Shown here in pieces: positions 6,995 to 15,481 of a stretch of DNA of 64,000 nucleotides. The DNA comes from Streptomyces sp. NBC_00078. GTDB lineage: Bacteria > Actinomycetota > Actinomycetes > Streptomycetales > Streptomycetaceae. Within the stretch, counting starts at the first letter, position 1, and the number at the start of each line of letters is the position of its first letter. The notes below the pieces were generated by a model. That model was given only the letters and a program-made list of their open reading frames with translations, was not told the DNA's origin and searched no databases. The stretch spans positions 3,968,001 to 4,032,000 of the forward strand of contig NZ_JAPELX010000001.1 in assembly GCF_026343335.1 (NCBI RefSeq). Direction: 5' to 3'. The position numbers were made by a program, and so were the translations under genes.

Positions 6995-9343
6995 CTATGC
7001 GGTCCGGGCGGTGCCCGTGCCCTTCTCCGCGTCCAGCGCGTACACGCACCGGTCCTTGCTGCACGCGTACACGACGCCGTCCTTGACCACCGGCGAACCG
7101 GTGATCTCGCCGCCGGTCGCGAGCTTCCAGCGCAGCCGTCCGTCGTCGGCCTTCAGCGTGTACAGGAGGTGGTCCGTCGACCCGAAGTGGATGCGGTCCT
7201 CCGCCACCACCGGGGCGCCGACGATCTCGCCGCCCGCCTGGAAGCGCCACTTGGGCGTGCCGGTGACCGCGTCCAGGGTGTACAGCCCCTTGCCGCTGCC
7301 CACGTGCACATGTCCGCCCGCCACCAGGACCGGCTCGACGGACGCCCGGGACTCGGTGGCGATGCGCCAGCGGTCGCGGCCGTCGGTGGCGTCGAGGGCG
7401 TAGACCGTGCCGAGGTAGTCGGCCAGGTAGATGCCGCCGCCGGTGACCGCGGGGCCCGGCGCGAAGGTGGGCCGGCAGAGGAAGACGGCGGGCGCCTCGA
7501 AGTGCCACTTCACCCGGCCGCTCGCCACGTCGATCGCCAGGACCCGGGTGCCGGCACAGACGTACACATAGCCGTCCGGCGCGCGCGTGATCCGCACCGG
7601 CACGCCGCCGCAGGAGGCCGCGTCGCCGATCGGGTAGGACCAGCGCTCGTCGCCCGTGCGGGCGTCCAGGGCGCGCAGCCTGGCGTCCTGCCAGACGTAC
7701 ACCGTGCCCTCGTGAATGGCCGGCCCGGACTCGGGCGACTCGAAGTCGGTCTGCGCCCCGGTGAGTTCCCACAGTTTCCGGCCGGTCGAGGCCTCGCGGG
7801 CCTGGACGCCGCCGCCGCGCGTGCCGGTGACGACCGTGCCCCGGTCGGCCTTCAGCGAGTACACCCAGGCGTCCGTGGACAGCCGCCACAGGTCGGCTCC
7901 CTCGCGGCAGTCCAGGGCGAACAGCGACGGCCCGTCGGAGGCGTGGATACGGCCGTCCGCGACCGCCATCGACCAGGCGACGTCCCGTGTCTTGAAGCGC
8001 CGGCGGCCGGTGGCCACGTCCAGGGCGTGGACCTCGAAGGACGTGACGTAGACGAGGTCGCCGGCGACCGAGGGGGTGCCCCAGACGTCGTTCGACATGC
8101 GGAAACGCCAGGGGCGCCAGCCTGCCGCGGCTTCCGGGGCCAGGGGCAGCGGTGCGGGTACGACAGGGTCGGCGCCGTTGACGCCGGGGCGCGGTTTGGA
8201 CCAGGAGGCGGCCAGGGCGGCCTCCGGTGGCGGCGCCTTGACGGCGGCGGCGCGGACGTCGGAGACACGCGGGCCGGGCCCGATGGGCACCTGGGCGCCG
8301 GCGAGCCGGACGGGGCCGGCGTCCGGGGCGCCGACGGGCACGGGGGACGCCGGTACGACGGGGTCGTGCGAGGGCGGGGGCGGCAGGGGGGCCGATCGCG
8401 CACCGCCGCCGCTGCGGCCCGAGCCCTGTCCCGGTTTCACCGCCGGACGGCCGTTGCGCCGCCCCTCGATCAGGCTCACCGCCCGCTCGGGCAGCCACGC
8501 CGACGCCGTACCGCTGTCGTCGGAGCCGGAGCCGAAGAGGTGGGGGGCCAGCTGGGCCTGGAGGTCGGCGGGGTTGGGGCGGCTCGTCGCGTCCATCTGC
8601 ATGAGCGACTCGATCAGCGGGCGCAGCTCGTCCGGCAGGCCCTCCAGGTCCGGGCCCTCCCGCAGCAGCATGAAGACCGTCTCGACCGGGTTGGCGCCGT
8701 GGAAGGGCGGGTGTCCGGTCGCGGCGAAGACGAGCATCGAGCCGAGCGAGAAGACGTCACTGGCTCCGGTGACGCTCCTGGAGTCCTTCGCCTGCTCCGG
8801 CGACATATAGGCGGGCGTGCCCACCGCCACGTTCGTCATTGTCAAACGTGTGTTCGAGACGCCGGACGCGATACCGAAGTCGATGACCCGGGGGCCGTCC
8901 TCGACGACCAGGACGTTCGACGGCTTCAGGTCCCGGTGCACCAGACCGGCGCCGTGGATCGACTGCAGCGCCTCGGCCACGCCCGCCGCGAGCCAGCGCA
9001 CCGCCTGGGCCGGCATCGGCCCGCACTCGTTCACTATCTCTTCGAGGGAGGGTGCGGGGACGTACGCGGTGGCCAGCCACGGCACGGCGGCCCGCGCGTC
9101 GGCGTCGACCACGGCCGCCGTGTAGAAGCCGGAGACCGCCCGGGCGGCCTCGACCTCGCGCGAGAAGCGGACGCGGAACAGCTGGTCCTCGGCGAGCTCC
9201 GTCCGGACCGTCTTGATCGCCACGCGCCGGCCGGACGCCGAGCGCGCGAGATAGACCAGCCCCATGCCGCCGGCACCGAGCCGTCCCAGCACCTCGAACG
9301 GACCGATTCGCCGCGGATCGTGCTGTGTCAGCTGATCCACCAC
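6995..9343 (-). CDS. afsK: AfsK-type serine/threonine protein kinase with PQQ-propeller C-terminus
   Basis: The ~782-residue protein starts with a eukaryotic-type kinase domain: glycine loop LGRLGAGGMGLVYLA, lysine in VAIKT, catalytic loop HRDLKPSNV near residue 135 and DFG near residue 155. After a Pro/Ala-rich linker (~residues 280-420) come seven or so PQQ/beta-propeller repeats (YVTSFEVHALDVATGRRRF, LYTLDAVTGTPKWRF and similar) to the end. AfsK has this architecture and autophosphorylates and phosphorylates AfsR. I preferred GTG 9343 because GGGGAGG lies 10 bases upstream; a second GTG follows directly and the frame is open to an ATG at 9382. Proximity to afsR/afsS supports the name. Confidence 0.85.
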   Translation of the reverse strand: MVDQLTQHDPRRIGPFEVLGRLGAGGMGLVYLARSASGRRVAIKTVRTELAEDQLFRVRFSREVEAARAVSGFYTAAVVDADARAAVPWLATAYVPAPSLEEIVNECGPMPAQAVRWLAAGVAEALQSIHGAGLVHRDLKPSNVLVVEDGPRVIDFGIASGVSNTRLTMTNVAVGTPAYMSPEQAKDSRSVTGASDVFSLGSMLVFAATGHPPFHGANPVETVFMLLREGPDLEGLPDELRPLIESLMQMDATSRPNPADLQAQLAPHLFGSGSDDSGTASAWLPERAVSLIEGRRNGRPAVKPGQGSGRSGGGARSAPLPPPPSHDPVVPASPVPVGAPDAGPVRLAGAQVPIGPGPRVSDVRAAAVKAPPPEAALAASWSKPRPGVNGADPVVPAPLPLAPEAAAGWRPWRFRMSNDVWGTPSVAGDLVYVTSFEVHALDVATGRRRFKTRDVAWSMAVADGRIHASDGPSLFALDCREGADLWRLSTDAWVYSLKADRGTVVTGTRGGGVQAREASTGRKLWELTGAQTDFESPESGPAIHEGTVYVWQDARLRALDARTGDERWSYPIGDAASCGGVPVRITRAPDGYVYVCAGTRVLAIDVASGRVKWHFEAPAVFLCRPTFAPGPAVTGGGIYLADYLGTVYALDATDGRDRWRIATESRASVEPVLVAGGHVHVGSGKGLYTLDAVTGTPKWRFQAGGEIVGAPVVAEDRIHFGSTDHLLYTLKADDGRLRWKLATGGEITGSPVVKDGVVYACSKDRCVYALDAEKGTGTARTA

Positions 9344-9513
9344 TTGCCTGCCACCTCCCCGTACGGGCCGCGCCGGCCACATCTGTACGCGACCCCGTGC
9401 AGCGTCTCACCACCGCACCGCAATGGTGGTGCGCACCCCGATTCTTCCTGTCCCGGGCACTGCTTTGCGAACCCGGGGCCCATTCGGGATGTCTCACCCC
9501 AAAACGGCAGGTC

Positions 9514-10263
9514 TCACTGCTCGGTCTGTTTCCGTCGCTCCAAAACGGCGAACGACGCCCCCTGATTGTCGGTGACGACGGCCACCCTCCCGTAGGACGT
9601 CTCGAATGGTGGCGCCTGGATCCGACCGCCGAGACGGCTCACCGTCCCGAGCACGTCCTCGCAGTCGTCGACACCGAAGTGGACGACGAAGTGGGGCGGC
9701 ATCTCGGCCGGAAAGACCTCCGCCACGGGCGCCCGGCCGAAGTCGGGCCTGGCGTCCGGCCCGAACAGGGCGTCGTGGAACAGCTCGCCGTAGAAGGCGT
9801 TGGCGGCCTCGGTGTCCCGGGCGTACAGCTCGGCCCAGGCGAAGGTGCCGGGCTCGTGCCGCCTGCCGAAGCCGGTGTGGCCACCCGGCTCCCACAGACC
9901 GAACACGGCACCCTCCGCGTCCGTGACCAGCGCCGTCGTGCCCAGCTCGGCGACCGGTACGGGCGCCGTCACGACCTGTCCGCCGGCGGCCCAGACCCGG
10001 TCGGCCAGCGCCTCGGCGTCGGGCGTCGCGAAGTACACGGTCCATACGGTGGGCAGCCGGCCGTCCGTCTTACGGGCCAGCGCGGCCACCGGCTCCCCCT
10101 CGTGCAGCGCCCAGACCGTGCCGAGGGACCACTCCGGCCGGTCCTCGAAGCTCCACCCGAAGAGTTCACCGTAGAACCGCTTGCCCGCCTCCACGTCCGG
10201 TAGCTGCGCGTCCACCCAGCACGGGACGCCCTCTCCGTACGCGGATGCCCTGTTTTCGGCCAT
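9514..10263 (-). CDS. kbpA: Two-domain VOC/glyoxalase-like protein, KbpA-like
   Basis: The 249-residue product contains two vicinal-oxygen-chelate modules, residues ~10-120 (VPCWVDAQLPDVEAGKRFYGELFGW) and ~130-245 (GTFAWAELYARDTEAANAFYGELF). From memory, the S. coelicolor gene next to afsK encodes KbpA, a protein of similar length that binds AfsK and inhibits its autophosphorylation. Gene position (170 bp upstream of afsK, same strand) and size agree, but the name is from context. Without that context it would be called a VOC-family dioxygenase/glyoxalase-like protein; the metal ligands are only partly kept. Confidence 0.7.
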   Translation of the reverse strand: MAENRASAYGEGVPCWVDAQLPDVEAGKRFYGELFGWSFEDRPEWSLGTVWALHEGEPVAALARKTDGRLPTVWTVYFATPDAEALADRVWAAGGQVVTAPVPVAELGTTALVTDAEGAVFGLWEPGGHTGFGRRHEPGTFAWAELYARDTEAANAFYGELFHDALFGPDARPDFGRAPVAEVFPAEMPPHFVVHFGVDDCEDVLGTVSRLGGRIQAPPFETSYGRVAVVTDNQGASFAVLERRKQTEQ

Positions 10264-10378
10264 ACCGCCAAACTAACGGCGTCTCACGCACCCCGCAGGA
10301 CCAGGCACACCCGCCTCTGTGCACTCATGCACCCCATTTGCAGTCGGCCGAATCGCGCTCCGATCACCCCTCGGTAAG

Positions 10379-10393
10379 CTGACGACATGACAG
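10379..10393. promoter_or_regulatory. Weak version of the regulon palindrome over the tetR start
   Basis: CTGACGACATGACAG overlaps the ATG of the TetR gene. The left arm matches CTGACG fully and the right arm keeps four of six bases of CGTCAG. It could be an autoregulatory operator or chance; it is listed because it is the only regulator start in the window that carries such a sequence. Confidence 0.25.
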
Positions 10394-11034
10394 GACAAGT
10401 GCGTACCGTCGACGGCCGCGTGGCCGGCCGGCGTGGGCAGGCGACCCGGCAGAAGCTGCTCGACTGCCTCAGCGAGATGCTCAGCTCCTCCCCTTACCGG
10501 GACGTCAAAGTCATCGATGTCGCCCGGAAAGCGGGCACTTCACCCGCGACCTTCTACCAGTACTTCCCGGACGTGGAGGGCGCCGTCCTGGAGATCGCCG
10601 AGCAAATGGCCACCGAGGGCGCCGGGTTGACCGAGTTGCTCGAAGGCCGGTCATGGGTCGGCAAGGCCGGCTGGCAGACCGCGCAGGAACTCGTGGACGG
10701 ATTCCTGGAGTTCTGGCGCAGGAACGACGCGATCCTGCGTGTCGTCGACCTCGGTGCGGCCGAGGGCGACAAGCGGTTCTACAAACTTCGCATGAAGATC
10801 CTCAACTCGGTGAACAACTCCCTTGTGGATTCGGTCGCCGAACTGCAGTCCAAGGGCAAGGTCGACAAGGAAGTGAACCCGGCGGCGGTCGCCGGTTCGC
10901 TGGTCGCGATGCTCGCGGCCGTCGCCTCCCACCAGAAGGGCTTCCAGACCTGGGGCGTCAAGCAGGCCGAACTCAAACCGAATCTGGCGCTGTTGGTCCA
11001 CCTGGGCGTGACAGGCAGGAAGCCGACGAAGTAA
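10387..11034 (+). CDS. TetR-family transcriptional regulator
   Basis: The 215-residue protein has an N-terminal TetR helix-turn-helix (RQKLLDCLSEMLSS...VIDVARKAGTSPATFYQYF, residues ~20-60) and an all-helical ligand-binding domain. No Shine-Dalgarno of quality precedes ATG 10387; the start is fixed by the family N-terminus. It stands alone between kbpA and an Lrp gene. Its target is unknown. It is the only TetR protein in the window and its start codon sits in a weak copy of the catabolic-regulon palindrome, so it is a candidate, unproven, for the repressor of that regulon. Confidence 0.85.
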   Translation: MTGQVRTVDGRVAGRRGQATRQKLLDCLSEMLSSSPYRDVKVIDVARKAGTSPATFYQYFPDVEGAVLEIAEQMATEGAGLTELLEGRSWVGKAGWQTAQELVDGFLEFWRRNDAILRVVDLGAAEGDKRFYKLRMKILNSVNNSLVDSVAELQSKGKVDKEVNPAAVAGSLVAMLAAVASHQKGFQTWGVKQAELKPNLALLVHLGVTGRKPTK

Positions 11035-11103
11035 CACACGTCACACGTCTCTTTCCAGGTCCCCAAGTCCTGTCTGGCAGGCGGCGGTTCACGCTCCCGT
11101 GGA

Positions 11104-11571
11104 TCACCGCCTGCTCTGCTGTGCGGGCAGTGGCCGGTCCTTCACCACGTGCTTCATCACCAGCGTCGAGGTGAGCTTCTGCACCCCCGGCAGACTGGCG
11201 AGCCGCTCGTCGTACAGCCGTTGGTAGGCCGCGAGGTCGGCGGCGACGACCCGCAGCAGATAGTCCGGCTCCCCGAACAGCCGCTGCGCCTCCAGCACCT
11301 CGTCCACCTCCCCGAGGGCCCTCTCGAACTCGGCGACCGTCTCGCGGTCCTCCTGCCGCATGGAGACGAAGACCAGCGCCTCGAAGGTCAGCCCGACGGC
11401 CGCGGGATCGACGACGGCCCGGTATCCACTGATGGCTCCCGACCGCTCCAGCTCCCGCAGCCGCCGGTGGCAGGGCGAGACGCTGAGCCGCACCCGCGCG
11501 GCCAGCTCGGTCACGGTCAGCCGCCCGTCCTGCTGCAGCTCGGCAAGGATTTTCCGGTCTACGTCGTCCAT
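11104..11571 (-). CDS. Lrp/AsnC-family regulator
   Basis: The 155-residue product begins MDDVDRKILAELQQDGRLTVTELAARVRLSVSPCHRRLRELE, the classic AsnC winged-helix, followed by an RAM ligand domain (residues ~70-140). Such proteins sense amino acids or related small molecules. It is divergent from the LysE exporter gene with 82 bp between the starts, a common arrangement in which the Lrp protein controls the exporter. The start was set at ATG 11571, although the frame stays open upstream. Confidence 0.88.
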   Translation of the reverse strand: MDDVDRKILAELQQDGRLTVTELAARVRLSVSPCHRRLRELERSGAISGYRAVVDPAAVGLTFEALVFVSMRQEDRETVAEFERALGEVDEVLEAQRLFGEPDYLLRVVAADLAAYQRLYDERLASLPGVQKLTSTLVMKHVVKDRPLPAQQSRR

Positions 11572-11653
11572 GAGGCAGATCTTTCCACCGAACGCGCGGA
11601 TCCGGGGAAACTTCGGGAACACTTTCGGGCCGACTGAGCCTAATGTCCCCACC

Positions 11654-12280
11654 ATGAACTCGGGATCCCTGCTCTCCTTCCTGGCCCTCGACCTGCTGCT
11701 GGTGTGCGTGCCCGGCGCCGACTGGGCGTATGTGATCGCGAACGGCGTGCGTGGCCGCGCGGTGGGGCGGGCGGTGGCGGGACTGGTCGCGGGGTACGCG
11801 CTGCACACGGCGCTGGCCGTCGCGGGCCTCGCCGTCCTGGTCGCGAGCTCGCCCGCGCTCCTGACGGCGCTGACGGTGACGGGGGCCGGATACCTGGTGT
11901 GGCTGGGCTGGGGCGTCCTGCGCCGCCCGGCGGTACCCAAGGCGGACGCACAGGGCGCACAGGACACGCAGGCACCCTCCGGCGGCCTCTTCCTGCGCGG
12001 CGCGACGATCAGCGGCCTGAACCCGAAAGGTCTGCTGCTCTATCTCTCGGTGCTCCCCCAGTTCCTCGTCACCCGGGGCGCACACCCGCCGGTGGCCGTC
12101 CAGACAGCGGTGCTCGGCCTCCTGCACATGGCGTGCTGCGCCGCCGTCTACCTGACCGTGGGAATCCTGTCCCGCGCCCTACTGGCCGCCCGCCCCCGGG
12201 CCGCCCGCGCGGTCACCCGCACCTCCGGGGCGGCGATGCTCGGCATCGGCGCGCTCCTGCTGGCGCAGCACACGCTATGA
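11654..12280 (+). CDS. LysE/RhtB-family amino-acid exporter
   Basis: The 208-residue membrane protein has about six hydrophobic segments and the family signature near the N-terminus (VCVPGADWAYVIANGVRGR) plus ISGLNPKGLLLYLSVLPQF in the middle. It would export an amino acid or derivative from the cytoplasm. It is paired with the divergent Lrp regulator. The last six codons and stop lie in the first unit of a 24-bp tandem repeat that runs on into the convergent oxidoreductase gene. Confidence 0.85.
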   Translation: MNSGSLLSFLALDLLLVCVPGADWAYVIANGVRGRAVGRAVAGLVAGYALHTALAVAGLAVLVASSPALLTALTVTGAGYLVWLGWGVLRRPAVPKADAQGAQDTQAPSGGLFLRGATISGLNPKGLLLYLSVLPQFLVTRGAHPPVAVQTAVLGLLHMACCAAVYLTVGILSRALLAARPRAARAVTRTSGAAMLGIGALLLAQHTL

Positions 12281-12358
12281 CCGCCGGCGCAGCACACGCT
12301 ATGACCGCCGCCGCAGACCACGCTACGTCTGCCGCCGCAGCACGAGCTACGCCTGCCG
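12263..12358. repeat. Four 24-bp tandem repeats across two convergent gene ends
   Basis: Units at 12263-12286, 12287-12310, 12311-12334 and 12335-12358 share the pattern CGCAG-n3-ACGCTA-n3-CGCCG. Units 1 and 2 are identical; 3 and 4 have diverged. The array supplies the LysE stop codon and its last unit encodes the C-terminus of the convergent oxidoreductase gene. Confidence 0.85.
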
Positions 12359-12823
12359 CCGCGTGATCCGGAACAGCCGTATCTCCCGCTCCACCCGGGC
12401 CTGATATGCGGCATACGGCGGCCAGAAGGCCAGTACCCGCTGCCAGACCACGGCCCGTTCCTCCCCCTCCAGCAGCCGGGCCGTCACCGGGATGCCCGCG
12501 CCCTTCCAGCTGATCCCGGCGTCGGGGTGCGCGAGCAGGTTGTGGGTCCACGCGGGGTGGTCGGTGCGGCCGAAGTTGGAGCCGACGAGGATCCAGCCGC
12601 GGCCGTCGTCCTCGGGCATGCAGGCGAGCGGAGTGCGCCGGGCCAGTCCGCTGCGCGCCCCCGTGGACGTGAGGACCAGGCCCGGCAGCATCTGCGCGCT
12701 GAGCAGTACCTTCCCGCGCGTGAGCCGGTGGACGGCCCGGTCCAGTGCGGGAACGAGATACGGGGCCACCTTGCCGAACCCGCGCGTCGACGAGACCTTC
12801 TGCACCACCCGCACACCGATCAC
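12347..12823 (-). CDS. Deazaflavin (F420)-dependent nitroreductase-family protein
   Basis: The 158-residue product matches the DUF385/Ddn split-barrel family (LVLTSTGARSGLARRTPLACMPEDDGRGWILVGSNFGRTDHPAWTHNLLAHPDAGI...). Members reduce substrates with F420H2. Its start overlaps the stop of the upstream acyl-CoA dehydrogenase gene by four bases (ATGA), so it is in the same operon and may reduce a ring or side-chain intermediate in that pathway. The C-terminal end falls in the 24-bp tandem repeat. The function in the pathway is inferred from the operon only. Confidence 0.8.
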   Translation of the reverse strand: MIGVRVVQKVSSTRGFGKVAPYLVPALDRAVHRLTRGKVLLSAQMLPGLVLTSTGARSGLARRTPLACMPEDDGRGWILVGSNFGRTDHPAWTHNLLAHPDAGISWKGAGIPVTARLLEGEERAVVWQRVLAFWPPYAAYQARVEREIRLFRITRRQA

Positions 12824-14013
12824 ACCGTCACCTCCCTGCTCTCGAAGAGTCGTGCCACGTCGGCGGCGTGCGCCCGCAGCCGGTGCGCCGGACCGAAGAG
12901 CAGCTCGTCACCGGCGGCGCGCTTGAAGTACAGATGGGCCTCGTGTTCCCAGGTGAACCCGATGCCGCCGTGCAGTTGGATCCCTTCGGCGGCGGCAGCG
13001 CGCAACGCCTCCAGCGCCTGCGCGAGGGCGAGCCCGCCGGCCCTCTCCCCGTGGGCCGCCGCCCAGGCCGCGTAGTAGGCGGCCGAACGCGCCGCCTGCA
13101 CCTGGACGTACACGTCGGCCAGCCGGTGCTTCACGGCCTGGAAGGACCCGATGGCCCGGCCGAACTGCTCGCGCTGCTTGACGTATTCGACGGTCCCCTC
13201 CAGCGCTCGGTCGGCGGCCCCGACGGCCTCGCACGCGAGGACGGCAGCCGCGCGGTCGCCGAAGGCGGCGAGCGCGCCGAGCACGTCGAAACTCTCCGCG
13301 CTCTCCGCGCCCAGCAACTGCGCCTCCACATCCCGCAGTTGGACGCGCCCCTGCGGCCGGGTCGCGTCGAGCGCGGTCTGGCGTACGCGTACGAGACCGG
13401 TCGCCTCTCCCGTCACGAGGAACAGGAGGGTGCGTGAGCGGGCGAAGCCGCCGGAGTGGGCGGCGATCACGAGCAGCTCCGCGCTGTGCCCGTCCAGCAC
13501 CTGGTCGACCTGGCCGAACAGCCGCCAGCCGTCCCCCGCTCTGCGGGCCTGCACACCCCCCGCCCGGCCACCGCCCGCCCAGTCGCCCTCGCCCGTGCCG
13601 TTGAGGGCGAGAGCGGTCGCGAGGGCGGCACCCGGGACCGCGAGGGCGGCGGTCAGGCTGCCCGCGGCGATACGGGGCAGCAGAGCGGCGCGCTGGGCGT
13701 CGGCGCCGAGGGCGAGGATCACCGGTGCGGCGAGGACAGCCGTGGCCAGGAAGGGCGAGGGGGCCAGCGCACGACCCGTCTCCTCTGCCGCCAGGGCGAG
13801 TTCGGTCACCGAGCAGCCGGCGCCACCGTACGCCTCCGGGAGGGCCAGGCCGGGGAGTCCGAGCTGGTCGGCGAGGGCGGTCCACAGGGCCGGGTCGTGT
13901 CCGGCGGGGGTGTCGAGGGCGGCGCGCAGCTCCTCGGGACCGCAGCGTTTGCGGAGCAGTTCGCGCAGGGTTCGGCGGATCTCGCCCTGCTCAGCGGTGA
14001 AGCCGGCATCCAT
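12820..14013 (-). CDS. Acyl-CoA dehydrogenase (beta-type subunit-like)
   Basis: This 397-residue flavoprotein-family member starts MDAGFTAEQGEIRRTLRELLRKRCGPEEL and ends with the IQLHGGIGFTWEHEAHLYFKRA segment, the form seen in the FadE27-like subunit of heteromeric steroid acyl-CoA dehydrogenases. ATG 14013 is preferred (GAGGGGG 6-8 bases upstream) over an open extension to 14067. It is followed by the F420-type oxidoreductase and is divergent from a thiolase gene, with one palindrome between them. If it is a beta-type subunit, its partner may be encoded at 50402 or 55925. Confidence 0.85.
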   Translation of the reverse strand: MDAGFTAEQGEIRRTLRELLRKRCGPEELRAALDTPAGHDPALWTALADQLGLPGLALPEAYGGAGCSVTELALAAEETGRALAPSPFLATAVLAAPVILALGADAQRAALLPRIAAGSLTAALAVPGAALATALALNGTGEGDWAGGGRAGGVQARRAGDGWRLFGQVDQVLDGHSAELLVIAAHSGGFARSRTLLFLVTGEATGLVRVRQTALDATRPQGRVQLRDVEAQLLGAESAESFDVLGALAAFGDRAAAVLACEAVGAADRALEGTVEYVKQREQFGRAIGSFQAVKHRLADVYVQVQAARSAAYYAAWAAAHGERAGGLALAQALEALRAAAAEGIQLHGGIGFTWEHEAHLYFKRAAGDELLFGPAHRLRAHAADVARLFESREVTV

Positions 14014-14052
14014 GACTTTCCCCCTCTTCCCTCTTCGCTCTTCCCTCCGGAT

Positions 14053-14067
14053 CTGACGGCCCGTCAT
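14053..14067. promoter_or_regulatory. Regulon palindrome, site 3
   Basis: CTGACGGCCCGTCAT lies 39 bp upstream of the acyl-CoA dehydrogenase start (14013) and 44 bp upstream of the thiolase start (14112). It contains the 13-bp symmetric core TGACGGCCCGTCA (centre base aside). One site serves both directions. Confidence 0.8.
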
Positions 14068-14111
14068 ATTAGGAGGGCCGAAGCGATATGCCCAGGGGCA
14101 GGAGGCCTCGC

Positions 14112-15281
14112 ATGACGTCCGGGAGCCGGAAAGTGGCCGTGGTCGGGGTGTCCCTGTCCGACTGCGGCCGGGTGGACGACGCGACCCCGTACACCCTGCA
14201 CGCCCAGGCGGCCCGCCGCGCCCTGGCGGACTCGGGGCTCGGCCGGGAGGTGGTGGACGGCTTCGCGTCCGCCGGGCTGGGCACGCTCGCGCCCGTCGAG
14301 GTGGCCGAGTACCTGGGCCTTCGCCCCACCTGGGTCGACTCCACGGCCGTGGGCGGCTCCACCTGGGAGGTGATGGCGGCCCACGCGGCGGACGCGATCG
14401 CCGCCGGGCACGCGAACGCGGTGCTGCTGGTCTACGGCTCCACGGCGCGCGCCGACATCAAGGCGGGCCGCCGCACGGGAAACCTCTCCTTCGGCGCCCG
14501 GGGCCCGCTCCAGTTCGAGGTCCCCTACGGCCACACGCTCATCGCCAAGTACGCGATGGCGGCCCGCCGCCACATGATCGAACACGGCACGACGATCGAG
14601 CAGCTGGCGCAGGTCGCGGTACAGGCGCGAGCGAACGCCGCCCTGAACCCGGACGCGATGTTCCGCACGCCCATCACGGTGGACGAGGTCCTCTCCGGCC
14701 CGATGATCGCGGACCCGTTCACGAAGCTGCACTGCTGCATCCGCTCCGACGGCGGGGCGGCGGTGCTGCTGGCGGCCGAGGAGTACGTACGGGACTGCCG
14801 TACCGCTCCGGTCTGGGTGCTCGGCACCGGGGAGCACGTCTCGCACGCCGCGATGTCCGAGTGGGCCGACTTCACGGTGTCCCCGGCGGCGGTTAGCGGA
14901 CGGCTGGCGTTCGAGCGGGCGGGACTGCGACCCGAGGAGATGGACTTCGCGCAGATCTACGACGCCTTCACCTACATGACGCTGGTGACCCTTGAGGACC
15001 TCGACTTCTGCGCCAAGGGAGAGGGCGGGGCGTTCGTGGAGAAGGGGCGGCTCAGGGTCGAGGGCGGCGAGCTGCCGGTGAACACGGACGGAGGCGGCCT
15101 CTCCGCCCAACATCCGGGGATGCGGGGGCTGTTCCTACTGGTGGAGGCGGTGCGGCAGTTGCGGGGGGAGGCGGGGGCGCGGCAAGTGCGGAAACGGGAC
15201 GGGGAGTTGCCGCGGCTGGGGGTCGCGTCGGGGACGGGCGGGTGGTTCTGCTCGTCCGGGACGGTGGTGCTGGGCGGGTGA
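14112..15281 (+). CDS. Thiolase-like lipid-transfer protein, second copy
   Basis: The 389-residue protein is homologous to the one at 3939 over the full thiolase fold (KVAVVGVSLSDCG..., FAQIYDAFTYMTLVTLEDLDFCAKGEGGAFV, VNTDGGGLSAQHPGMRG). At the position of the thiolase cysteine it has threonine (GGSTWEV), so thiolytic cleavage through a cysteine is not expected; the YDAF motif is kept, which favours a retro-aldol or binding role. The start was set at ATG 14112 with GGAGG 6 bases upstream; an ATG at 14088 is in frame. No DUF35 gene is adjacent; the one at 25300 could be its partner. Confidence 0.82.
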   Translation: MTSGSRKVAVVGVSLSDCGRVDDATPYTLHAQAARRALADSGLGREVVDGFASAGLGTLAPVEVAEYLGLRPTWVDSTAVGGSTWEVMAAHAADAIAAGHANAVLLVYGSTARADIKAGRRTGNLSFGARGPLQFEVPYGHTLIAKYAMAARRHMIEHGTTIEQLAQVAVQARANAALNPDAMFRTPITVDEVLSGPMIADPFTKLHCCIRSDGGAAVLLAAEEYVRDCRTAPVWVLGTGEHVSHAAMSEWADFTVSPAAVSGRLAFERAGLRPEEMDFAQIYDAFTYMTLVTLEDLDFCAKGEGGAFVEKGRLRVEGGELPVNTDGGGLSAQHPGMRGLFLLVEAVRQLRGEAGARQVRKRDGELPRLGVASGTGGWFCSSGTVVLGG

Positions 15282-15481
15282 GGGGGTTCAGCCGACGGCG
15301 GGACGCTCGCGGCGGGGCGGGCGACACCGGCTGAGAGCGTCCGCCAGCGGGCCGCCGCGTTCCAGCTTGCGCAGGTTCAAGGTGGCTTCGGGTCAGCTCA
15401 TCGAGGTGCTGGTGTCCGGGATGGGGTACGAGCGAGTGGCGGACGGGACATGCATCGGACTGTGACCAACACGCCGGGATC
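15282..15481. other. Intergenic stretch without recognised genes
   Basis: About 200 bp between a plus-strand thiolase gene and a minus-strand hypothetical gene. I see no convincing coding frame, terminator or operator. Confidence 0.5.

Noticed and set aside
12263..12358. Possible CRISPR array or integron-like repeat
   Set aside because: No spacers; it is a plain 24-bp tandem repeat within coding ends.
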